In this document: piece after piece, positions 49,026 to 64,000 of the stretch
Numbering within the stretch: position 1 is the first letter of the stretch
Layout of the letters: each line of letters starts with the position of its first letter
DNA from: Enoplosus armatus
Lineage: Eukaryota; Chordata; Actinopteri; Centrarchiformes; Enoplosidae
Direction: 5' to 3'
Length of the DNA: 64,000 bases
Assembly: GCF_043641665.1 (NCBI RefSeq)
Contig: NC_092183.1
Span: 26,377,222 to 26,441,221 of the forward strand
Position numbers and translations under genes: made by a program
Notes under the pieces: generated by a model
Told to the model about the DNA's origin: nothing
Database searches by the model: none
What the model saw: the letters and a program-made list of their open reading frames with translations, nothing else

Positions 49026-51173
49026 AATAAGATGAATAAAGTTATTATAGTCATTTATTTAGTAACAGTTTACAATAAGAGAGGTATGTCTGGGGTAAAT
49101 ACAGCCTATGCAATAATACCATTGCTACACTGTTACAAAATAATGATTATGTAATGCTTCTGCTGCGTCCTCGGGTCCTGTTTTGACAAGATGTTTAATT
49201 TATTTGCTACTGCATGTGCTGTATATACACTGATTTATCATCCATATGCAGTCAAACAGTGTGTGGCGCAACTGAAGTTGCAGTCCTAGACGCTTCCTCC
49301 TCTTTGGCAACGGCCCACTAATGACAAGTGCACTGAGATGTTTCAGAAAGCAAACAAGTTGTCTAAAAATGGTTACAGACCAGAGGGCAAGAACCTCAGC
49401 CAGTTACTGTGACAACAGGCGGTGTCAGCTATGTAAAGCTCACTAATTGGATATTTACAGAATGGTGGAAGAAATACGAATCTGGCCTTTGTCACTGAAT
49501 GGCAAACGTTCAGGAAATATGATGAAATGGGAAGTCTTTAGTATTAGCTCTGATGATAAGGCCTGGTGGGGAGCGCTCTGTGCTTCTTCTCCCTCTTGTT
49601 TTGACATGGCTCCGTCTGTCTCACTTCTTGTTGCTATTCTGGAGTTTGTCAGCGATTTGGCCTACGTGATTAACTTGGGGCGCACACCTTACGGCAAGTA
49701 AACAAACTCCCCAATGCACAGACCGTCCCTGTAATGCTCCAGTGCCGTGACAGCATGGCGTCGGCTGCAGGACGTTGACGTGCGTCTCTCACTGTGAACG
49801 TGTGTGTTTCGGTGTGTGTCACCCAGAGCTGCATGACTCGCCCTGACTCTGACGTGGGGTCTGTAATGGGGCCTGATTGTTTCCGTTTTGGGTCACATGT
49901 TTATCATTTATCATATCATCTCTTGGCATCACCACCACCCAGTACTCATCTCTCGCTCTGCCCTCGCATCTCTTCATTTCCCAGGAAAACCACTCTTTGC
50001 TCAACTATTACTTCGTGACTACATGCTAAAGTGCCTCCAATTGTCCAAACACCTTTTAGCAATTCGTATTTGAGGCTGATGTTGCAACATTTCAAAAAGC
50101 CCGTTGTAAGAGTCAGTAATGAAAACCAGATGTTTAGTGTAGTTCACATGCTTACTCAGGCCAAGACAAGAAATACCCTCAGATTGATTTCTCAGCAAAA
50201 TAAGCTTAGTGCAAGTTAAGACAAAACCCATCATTCTTCATTTAATGCAATGGCTCTCACCTTCACAAAATACATTATTAGTCGTTACTGAGTAGGCTGC
50301 TGCGTGTGAGAAAAATCTCACTTATCATTGTTGCATTACTACATGTCAAAATCATACTACAAAACAACACATTATTGCTAGAGTACGTAGTGCTATATGA
50401 ACTCGTCATGCCCCTGTAGGAATTGCATTTAGCTCATTAAGTGTTAGTCCCCAGATCTCACTGTGATGAAGTGCAGGAATCTTGAGCAATCTCAGCAATT
50501 CCTTTTTTTTTTTTTCAAGTGAAAAGAAGAGGTAGCTAGAAACGCTCTGGCATGATCCCAGCTGGATTTTGTGGGAAATAAACCCTGAGGATGTTACTAT
50601 TACTGGATTGTAATTCCGGGGCGTTGATGACAACACCTCTGTAGCAAAACAATCGTGAAGCTTACAAATGCAAATAGCGACTGAAAGGCTTCTCATCTCT
50701 AAAAACATGTGGGGGGGGGTTTTATTGCTCAAACAATCCCTGTGGAATACGTTTACAGAGAGCGTAGACATCTGAGAGGCCCAGGGCATACAAATCACTA
50801 ACCTCAGCAGCACAACAGAAACCTGACCCTGAACAGCAACACACGAAGTCTTGTGTTGTGCTTCCTTATATTTTCTCACACGTACGGAGCCCAATATTTG
50901 TGAGGCCTTTTGTGTAGAAATAGTGATTCATGAAAAAGCTTTACAATGATGCGTAAAGGACCATATATAGCAGTCTTTACACAATATCATGAAGAAAATA
51001 TGGTACAAATTATGCAACAGCTCTGGCTCAAAGAGGAATGTTCACTTTAAATATTTACATTATCTTTACATTGTGGACATTTCCACTGAAATGTTTTGAT
51101 TTTGCGCAAAACGAAAGACTTACTTTACCTTCCATAATAAATAAGACTGATATCAAATCAAGTAGTGTTATTA

Positions 51174-51595
51174 AAGCAATAGTTTGACATTTTGGGAATT
51201 TACGCTAAATGCTCAACATGAAGCTACAGCAGCCAGTTTAGCTTAGCTTAGCATGAAGACCGGAAACAGGAGGAACTAGAGCCGCTCACCAATTACCACG
51301 CTATATCTCATTTGTTTCATCTGTACAAAAATGTGTGGTTTTACGGCTTGTTATGTGACTACTTCTTGGCCAAGTGGAGCCACTTGTGGAGTCTCCACAG
51401 AGACAGAGCTGTTTTGTCCCTGATTCCAGTCTTTGTGCTAAACTAAGCTGACTGGCTGCTGGTTGTTGCTTCCAGTTTACTGTACTGACTTCCAGAGGGG
51501 TACCCATCTTCACATCTTGCTCTGCAAGAAAGCACATAAGTGCATTTCCCATTGATATCAGTCTTTAAAATGTCAAACTGTTCCTTTAAGCAGTT
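51174..51595. mobile_element. Near full-length palindromic MITE copy
   Basis: The left end is TTAAAGCAATAGTTTGACAT and the right end is its inverted complement, ATGTCAAACTGTTCCTTTAA. Inside are the paired arms AGTTTAGCTTAGCTTAGCAT with GGAAACAGG, and CAGTCTTTGTGCTAAACTAA. TTAA at both ends may be part of the target duplication. About 420 bp, no coding frame. Confidence 0.8.
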
Positions 51596-52106
51596 TGTAA
51601 CGTAGCCTGTCATGATGAAAATCTGTCACATATTAGCTGCCTTACGCCTACAATATGACAGCATATAAATCCATGCAAAGACACACCCATGTCATGAGGG
51701 CAAATCTGTTGCACAATAGTTCAGGCATTTGTTCTTTCATTGTTTCATTGTCCTGTGTGATCCCCGCGCTCTCCTCATCTCGTGCTGCGTTCACTCGATA
51801 TAGAACAGCTGCAGACATACAGTACATAGTACAGAGGTGACGTTTGTGCATGAACCCAGTGACTTCTGAGATCATTGTCACAAGGACAAGGAAACATACA
51901 GTATGCAGTCTTGTTTAGGGAACGATTTCAATATATGTCTCTTTACAAATGGCGTTGTGTGGTCGCCACTCTCAAAATGTCTTGATGCCGTTTGGATATG
52001 TGACTGAAATGGCTGGTTTGCTGCAGACTGTGGGATCACTTATCCAAAATCTGCATTAAAATTATCCTTCAATTCGCCGGAACTTGAGCAATGAAAAACA
52101 GTTTTG

Positions 52107-54189
52107 TCACTCTTTACGCGAGTACAGCGCCGATGCACGGTATGTGCCAAAGAGGTGGTCCCAGTGGGTGAAGTAGGGGGCGTAGTTGCCGCTGTAGACA
52201 CTATGGTGGGCTTGGTGGTGGGAGGCTCCACCCAGACAGGGCAGCAGTCTGTGCAGAGCCCAGGGCAGGTCGTAGCCACAGTGGTCCTCCACCGCCAGCC
52301 AGCTGTTGACGAGGTGGAAGAGGGCTTCGCTCAGAGGGTGACAGCCCACCGCCCAGGCGCTGCTCAGAGCCAGCAGCAGCAGAGACAGCAGCTCGGCCGA
52401 GCTGGCGTCCTGAGCTGCCAGAGCGAAGGGTACGCGGTGCCGGTGGTGCAGCTGGTGGATGTTGCAGAAGAGCCAGGGAACTCTGATGAGGAAGAGATAC
52501 AAAGCTGTCTCTGCTTAAACTGTTACTGTAATGGAAAATCACTACCATATTCCCAGAATGGCATAATGTCAGTGTGTCTGTGGTAGTCCACTCAAAAGAA
52601 AGTTAGTTCTACTACAATACTACTACTACTATCAACACAACACCTATTACATCCTATTGAAAAACAACTTTAAATAAGATTTAAAGTTTCACAAGGGGGC
52701 TAAAGAAAGATGCAAGTTAGCTGCATTGTGGGAACTGTAGGATTCAGTGCTTTTGGAGCTGGATACACTATGGACTACAAGTCAGGATATCTCAGGCTTT
52801 ACTGCTTCAATCTTTTTTTTTTCTTCGTCTTTCTCTCACAAGTTCCCCAACTTTACGAGGATTCACTACAAAACCACTTGAGTACTCCTTTAAAAACAAT
52901 GCATTTAAATATTAAATACCTTTATTCTGACAGAGTCTCCAGCAGTCTCTATACAGCAGTCTGTAATGAGTCTATCTATAATGAGTGATCCTGAAACATA
53001 AAGTGAATTCTAACAAAAAGAAAAGGCTGTAACCACCTGGCTCTTCATTGACCAGGTAAGTAGGTTAGAAGCAACAATACTTATAGCTTGTTGTTTGCCG
53101 TTCTAATCCCATTGAATGTCAATCACAACTGATCAGTGATTGGGGTATGAAAAAGTAATACAGCATATATACATATATATATATATACACACACACATAT
53201 ATATACATATATATACTCAGGTGCTTTACTTAATTATAAGTAGCAAAGCCACAGCAAAAATACTCCAGTCCAAGGGTCCTGTATACAACATTTTAACTAA
53301 ATAAATAAATAAATAAATAAAATAAAATAAAAGGAGTATTAGCTGCACAATTTACCGTAAGTATAAAACCAATGCAGGCAAAATGACCTCTGTCAGAGTA
53401 TTTGTGGATCATTATTACTGATGCATTAACATGACAGCATGTTTTGGTTTCGTTGACTGAATGAAAATGTATAAGCTCACTATTAGTTTATCGTAATAGG
53501 TGAATGTGCTTGGCTACTTTCCACCACTGGTTAACATGAGCTATTGATAGGGACAATGAGGGAAACAGCTGATTTGCAGGCTCTCTCATGTTTTCTGTTC
53601 TTGGCAGGGTGGGAAAGTCTCTAAAACTTCACTGGGGAACTAAAACTCTGCAAGGAAACCCAGAGCAACGATGAACAGAATTCCAGACTCCGAGCACGGC
53701 ATCAACGACCAACGGTGGACTAAGGGTGACTGCTCACCTGTGCACGGAGAAGTGCCATATGAAGAAGAGCGCGTCAAAAAGCAGAACGCATGCGAAGACT
53801 TCCACGAAGAGCTGCCAGCAGGACGGAGCCAGCTCCGGCAGCGCGGGGCTCCTCAGGGTCTGGAACAGCGCGGTGGCGGGGAGGACGGTGCTCAGGTATC
53901 TGTGCAGGACCCTCCAAAAACAGTCCGCCCACTGCCGGAGAGACGGCGGCGGAACCGAGCCCGGGGCGATCCTCCACGACCGGACCCGCTGACTGACGGC
54001 CCCCAGCGCGTCCAGCGCGAGGAAAGGCGCGCAGAGCAGGACGTGCGTCAGGAAGGCGTAAGACGCGGGCAGGTAAGGGGAGAGCAGGATCTCCTCCTGC
54101 CCTGCTCTCACATACTCCCACAGCCCCTGGAGGACAGGCGCCTGTGCCCCTCCACGCTCCGTGGACACGACGTCCATCACGGCTTTCAC
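52107..54189 (-). CDS. ch25h: Cholesterol 25-hydroxylase-like protein
   Basis: Minus-strand exons 54189-53738 and 52482-52107 join at an Arg codon (AG|A), giving 275 aa, close to the 272 aa of human CH25H. The family is di-iron ER membrane hydroxylases that convert cholesterol to 25-hydroxycholesterol, a regulator of sterol synthesis and innate defence. Three histidine boxes are present: HFSVH (residues 146-150), HQLHH (about 160-164) and a C-terminal HHQAHH, followed by YAPYFTHWD. Several hydrophobic helices precede them. RSPAL and the region from CHPL to GYDLPWALHR also match CH25H. Fish carry several ch25h-like paralogues, so the exact member is uncertain. Mammalian CH25H is intronless, whereas this gene has a 1.26-kb intron. 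The start is the first in-frame ATG; Met5 is an alternative. Confidence 0.9.
53165..53216. repeat. AT/AC microsatellite
   Basis: About 50 bp of alternating TA with a short CA core, in the ch25h-like intron. Confidence 0.9.
53297..53332. repeat. (AAAT)n-type repeat
   Basis: A run of AAAT units turning into AAAAT units, in the ch25h-like intron. Confidence 0.9.
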
Positions 54190-54456
54190 GTCCTACATCA
54201 ACAAGTCTTAGAAAGATAACTTTTTTTTTTCCTCTCCAATGAAATAAAATTAATTCCTTTTAAAGCTGATGTCCTCACATAAGTTAGATGTCTCCACTTT
54301 GAAAGCACCCCAGAAGGATCTCCCCCGGATAAGCTCTCCTCCATACATTTAGAGAAAAAGGAGGCGAGTCACGCTGCTGGATAAGGCTTCTCTTCATGCG
54401 GTGGGAGGAGGGGCCCCCGCATCCTCGTGTGTGCATCCAAAAAAGCATTAAAACTC

Positions 54457-54490
<34 letters not shown>

Positions 54491-55520
54491 GTCCTTCATG
54501 ACGAAGCATTGTGTAAGTGAAGAGGTGAAGCCATCCTCCAGAGGACACCTTCCAGCTTTACTCAGGCCGCCCACGAAATCCCCCTGCGCTCCCAGCCGCA
54601 GGGGGGTTTCCAGAAAGAGGACCGTCACATTATATGAGTTGATGAATGATTCAGAGAAAAGAAAGTGAAACCGTTTAAAGCAAGTGTCCGCATTTTTTGC
54701 TGATTTGATGGGACCAGACTTAAAGCGGCTGTGTCTGGCGGCTGGTGGTGCTGCAGCACAGGAGGAAGTGAAAGGGTCAAAAGGGCAATGGTTTATTGTA
54801 CTGGTTCTTCATCTCTTCAGAATTTCCTGGAGGTTTCCTGGAGAACAAGCATTTGGCAGTAATTTATAGGTAAAATAGAAACAATAAAGGTCCTCTACAG
54901 GGATGCACACTGTTTCCAGGGTAAAACTGGATACTGATACCGTCACCTCTCAGTATGACGCACCCTTTAAATATTTAACCATCAGGAGTAGGGGCTGACT
55001 CAGAGTTATCAGGAAGTGTGGTCTGACGGCCAATTCCCACATATGATCTAATCACTACCCGGTGACTTTTACATTCTGGACTGCATCATAACCATGATAT
55101 CAAGGTGAGTAAAATATGTTTAAACTAGTCCAACAAACTCTTTCAACGCTCTCACATGCTGAAGTATCTTTGACATTTACTCTTTTAATGTCTGTAATCT
55201 GACTAGAGTGCTTCAACGCTGCCGTGCTTTGTTGATGACACGGCTACGCTCTCCTTTACAACCTGGATAGAGGAGCTATATCTGAGGCAAAAATAATGTT
55301 TGAAATAATCTTTGTTTGAAGTTAAAATCTTTAAAAAGCTTTCATTGTGGTATAATCAATCATCACTTCTTAAATAATCTGATATGCTATTATACGGTTG
55401 TTTTGACACTATGTTTTATTGTGTTCGAAACACACTTTTATTAATAACAAAACGTTGGACTCGCAAAGTAAATTCTTCTTAAAAATCTTAATAATGCCAT
55501 TGACTTCTCAAAGAAGAACC
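54190..55520. other. Region upstream of the ch25h-like gene
   Basis: This should hold the minus-strand promoter of the ch25h-like gene. A TC repeat (54461-54488) lies about 270 bp upstream of its ATG. No clear TATA box and no coding exon were identified. The boundary with the erlin2 3' UTR on the right is not defined. Confidence 0.5.
54461..54488. repeat. (TC)n microsatellite
   Basis: Fourteen TC units in the presumed promoter of the ch25h-like gene; a GA repeat on its coding strand. Confidence 0.95.
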
Positions 55521-57973
55521 CACAGTACTTTATTGTCAAATGACAATATCTTGATTGCACATTCACAGCTGAAATCAGTGCAAAGACATTTGCCTTTCAA
55601 GTCATTGTAAGTCTCAAGCAATCAGAGAAATTCTTATCAAAATGGCAACCGGAAGTCACTTTGAAGGGCTAACAGGCCCAACTTTAGACAACAGAGAGCA
55701 GTGCCAATAACACATAACATAATCACTGCTTGCACAAGAAAGGGAAGTTGTATTGAGTTACAGTGAGTTCAGGACACAAGCCATTTAGCTTTGAACTGCA
55801 GAAACATTTCCTCCCTGTGGCACGTTGTTGGCTCAACCGATAACAAAAACCATGCCAAGTTCACAAAACCAATGCCTAAACATGCCTGCATACCTTTCTC
55901 CAAAACTACATAACCAAATGAGCGGCTCCTTGGAAAACACATCATTTGGTCATTAACTCGTATACATGCTTTCTGTGCTGTGCGCTCCGCCCAAGTGACT
56001 CCACAAAAGGTTGCAAAATGCTGGGGAAACAAACATTTCAACAACAGTTAGACAAAGCACTGATTCAGTCACCGAAGACAAAGAACACAAGAGGGGACAC
56101 CTTAAACAGAGTTTAGTTTTTGGTCCTGATCAAATCAAGATTTCTATGGAAAAAAAAAAAGGTTTTGAGGCTGACTGCTACAGACAATTTGGACATGGCT
56201 GTTGGTAACATATCTACAGTGAGTCCCTCAGTAGAGCTCTGTTTCTAGGGTTCAGTCAGCCTGTATGTTGCAGTTCCTAAGACCTCCTCCAGGGCAACTC
56301 ACCACTGTGCATATCCTGTAAACATTCTCACAGGACATTAACTTACTAAAAATGGCTGAACCAAAAAGCCTCAAGTTCAAAAGCAGAGTCATAACCTTAC
56401 ATAATCTTTTCAAAGTGGGCACTGTGTTGAATAAAACCTCCTAATGCAGAACAGATACTAACAGTTGCACAAATATAGTCTCTCCACTAAATGTACAGTG
56501 TGAAAAACAAAGCGCTACTTACATATACAGCACGACGTGGTACAACTTCATACAGTCGCACTAATGTTAATTTAAATGTTCAGTCGGTCCCCTGTGCTCA
56601 AAACAAATTTTTACAAAAACATATAAACACAAACAAATGATATTACATCCGACAGCCAGCAGCTACCACACAGTACATTCATCTGCCCTGTGTTTGGTCT
56701 ACAGCGTCATATCTGGCCGGGGCCCGTAGTTTTCAAGCAGTTCAGAGTAAGAAATCACGGCCTAGCATCCTCAGAGTTTGGTCCTTCTCTTTCAGCAGAG
56801 GAGGGTCAACATTTCAATACCTTTCTTAATCTTGTCAAGTTATTCTAAGTCCTCTAGGATTTAGCAGAGCCGCAGAGCCAATAGTTAAAGCATATACTAA
56901 CTACATTACTTTGTGGGGTTATAGGTTATGCTAAAGAAAAAGCCCCGTGCACGACTAGCGCATCCACGGTGTGATCCACTGGGTTTGGGCGATGTTAGCA
57001 GCTCTGTGTTGGACTTAGGAAAGTTTACCATCAGTCCTCATCCTGAAAGCTCTTGTTATCTTAAAAGTGAAAACATTAAGTGGAAAGTACATATAGCTAA
57101 ACAGCCAAACAGGCTTGCGTTTACAACGAAATAACAGTTTGACACTTTTCCTTATCAAACTTAAAATACCGTGGCTAACTAGCTCCACACTGCAATACAA
57201 GAACAATGCTGTCTTTCTGCGTGGATCATAACTTGGTGAGGATGCTAACATTTTGCCTGGGACACGTAGCTTCAGTCTTATAGTATGCCATTAAGTGTGT
57301 AGCCATCAAGTGGATATTTACGACCCCATTTTACAAGATTATTGTTTTAAAACGAGTCTGCAAGAAACATTGAACGGCAGTTAGAGATGCCGTTTTCGAC
57401 CAACTCATGGAGCCAGTGTTAGCTTAATTAGCTAGCTAGAGCTAACGACAGTTGTCATTTAACGCTGGCTTGACACGAGAAGCCTGTTTCGTCTGAAATC
57501 AAAGACCTAACGTTTAGAATATGACGTACAATTTCGAGTGGGAGATCTGCTTGACGTGGCATAGCAACAGTAACTAAGGGTGACAGGGGTTAGCACTTGA
57601 TGCAGACCATAGGAGGGCCATTTCCTTCGAATGATTGTTCTGGCTACATGACAGTTTTAAAAAAGGGGCTGATTATACACCCATGGGTGATGCTACTTCA
57701 TCTAATTTACTGAGTCTAGACGATCTCAGTCTCTCCTCATAAATAACTCAGGTCCTCTGCTGTGAGGTAGCAGGACTTTACATCCGAGTCAAACTTTCAA
57801 TGTGATTTCTAGCAGTGATTCTGAGATGTTTGAGAAATACGGGCCCTGGTCAGCAGAGCTTCTCCAGGCCAGAGGGAGAACCTGCTAGCCAGCCTGTGGG
57901 TCAGGTTTCCTGCCCTCCAGAGCAGATAGTCCTCCACCCCTGGGTGGTCCTGTGGGTCCCACTACTTTCCTTG
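55521..57973 (-). other. Possible erlin2 3' UTR
   Basis: No coding exon lies downstream of the erlin2 stop. TTTATT on the plus strand at about 55530 is an AATAAA on the erlin2 strand and could end a 2.4-kb 3' UTR. An earlier end is equally possible, so this extent is a guess. Confidence 0.3.
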
Positions 57974-63117
<5,144 letters not shown>

Positions 63118-64000
63118 CTGCCAGACAGAAACAAAGATCCACCTTTAATGCATTTTTACGGATGTCAGGAACACAAAGAAGAGCTCCTGACATCATTATT
63201 AAAAAAAAAATAATAATAGCAGACACACAGCGGTAGGCCTGGGAGTAAATCCATCAACACAGCATGAACTCAGGTCATTCAATATGTTAAACTGAAGAAA
63301 CCTGGATATCAGTTGTACACACATGAAAAGCACAGTTACAGGAAGTCCTGGTCAGCATCATGAAATGCAATACGACACCACTAAGAGCTGAATCAGCATC
63401 TCTCTGACACAATGTGTCAACACAAACTCAGCGTTAGAGCCTTCACAAAGGTAGTTCATATTACACGGCTTTTGCACCGGATCCATGGGCTCCTCCTAGA
63501 GATTTAGGGGGTGTGCTGACAAAAGCCTGTTCATTCTTGGAGCAGCAGAGGACCATTTTAAATGAAGGCTTCTCGTAGGCCTCTTTCCTTTGAACACCGT
63601 TTAGAAAAACAACATCCAGCTTCCTGCAGCAGATCGGAACTGGCAATCAATCTGGAATCATATTTTCAAATGCGTTTGTTCTTTAAGTAAAGAAGGATAG
63701 ACCCTCCCCAGAGTGATCTGTCAGTTGTATAAATGGGACTCCCATATACATATGACTTGGTATTGTCCTGCAGTCCTCCTCTTATGGAAACACGACAACC
63801 GTCTTGGGCAAACCTATCACATGCTCCCTGTTTACTACTTCACAACACTTCTCCGCTTAATCTCTCCATTCATACGCCATGTATGGGCACAACAGCAGCT
63901 ACGAGGGAGATTGCCTGCCAGTGGAAGCCGCCTACTTTCATTCTGAAACGAAAGTGGGCACAAGCACTTGTGGATATTCTAGACCTTGAATTAGCAAGTG
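63118..64000. other. erlin2 intron running off the right edge
   Basis: No upstream erlin2 exon was found here. A LINE-like relic on the plus strand occupies about 63690-64000; nothing else was recognised. Confidence 0.6.
63690..64000 (+). mobile_element. Possible L1-type LINE ORF2 C-terminal relic
   Basis: The plus-strand frame at 63713 reads CQLYKWDSHIHMTWYCPAV then LLLWK. It resembles the cysteine/HMxWxCP block near the end of L1-type ORF2 proteins. After a frame change, about 63920-64000 reads QWKPPTF and later LVDILDLE, like the terminal segment of the same proteins. At least one frameshift has broken it. The rest would lie outside the window, or is lost. Confidence 0.45.

Larger units (their letters stand above)
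48141..52106. other. Intergenic region between bmp10 and the ch25h-like gene
   Basis: No coding exon was recognised. It contains two palindromic MITE copies (about 48868-49025 and 51174-51595). The 162-codon minus-strand frame at 50406-50894 shows no domain. The right end should hold the 3' UTR of the convergent ch25h-like gene. Confidence 0.55.
52483..53737 (-). other. Intron of the ch25h-like gene
   Basis: On the minus strand it begins GTGAGC and ends CTCATCAG. It contains a dispersed repeat (about 52700-52900), a TA-rich microsatellite (53165-53216) and an AAAT-type repeat (53297-53332). No additional exon was recognised. Confidence 0.75.

Noticed and set aside
50406..50894. 162-codon minus-strand frame
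   Set aside because: No domain or repeat match recognised, and it crosses a T-run; probably chance.
54190..57973. Possible functional cluster of the ch25h-like gene and erlin2 (sterol control)
   Set aside because: Adjacency of two ER/sterol genes is suggestive, but they are on the same strand with separate promoters and I know of no conserved linkage; not claimed.

Overview
The window is nuclear DNA from a ray-finned fish. Spliced vertebrate genes with GT-AG introns, abundant (CA)n/(GT)n microsatellites and several dispersed repeat families typical of teleosts, probably spiny-rayed (percomorph) fish, support this. No species can be named. No bacterial, viral or CRISPR-type system is present. 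Almost all of the open frames in the intergenic and intronic DNA look like chance.

Layout, left to right. 1-2.8 kb is upstream DNA with a small terminal-inverted-repeat transposon. 2.97-7.66 kb (+) is a four-exon type IV intermediate filament gene, best matched to alpha-internexin (ina). 9.3-16.4 kb is gene-poor DNA with two degenerate tandem arrays, a GC-rich patch and a dispersed repeat. 16.6-30.6 kb (+) is cds2 (CDP-diacylglycerol synthase 2), with 13 coding exons, 453 aa and a long 3' UTR. 31.2-42.1 kb (+) is arhgap25 (PH-RhoGAP-coiled coil), with 11 coding exons and 632 aa. 44.9-48.1 kb (+) is bmp10, with two coding exons and 496 aa. 52.1-54.2 kb (-) is a cholesterol 25-hydroxylase-like gene, with two exons and 275 aa. 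58.0-63.1 kb (-) is the 3' part of erlin2, nine exons; its first exons lie beyond the right edge.

The genes do not form an operon-like unit. Two pairs are worth noting. arhgap25 next to bmp10 matches the neighbourhood on human 2p13. The ch25h-like enzyme and erlin2 both act at the ER in sterol biology, but their being adjacent is probably coincidental. I rebuilt all exon boundaries by hand from splice sites, reading-frame phase and family alignment from memory. Coding exons are reliable; UTR ends and transcription starts are not.

The most informative non-genic signals are: a terminal-inverted-repeat element with a likely target duplication (1004-1249); one palindromic MITE family present at least five times, one copy carrying an internal tandem amplification (35557-36200); simple repeats lying directly on splice sites in ina, cds2 and erlin2; an intron splitting the first histidine box of the ch25h-like gene; an intron in ina that mammalian INA lacks; and a LINE-like relic at the right edge. 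I found no convincing undescribed gene system.
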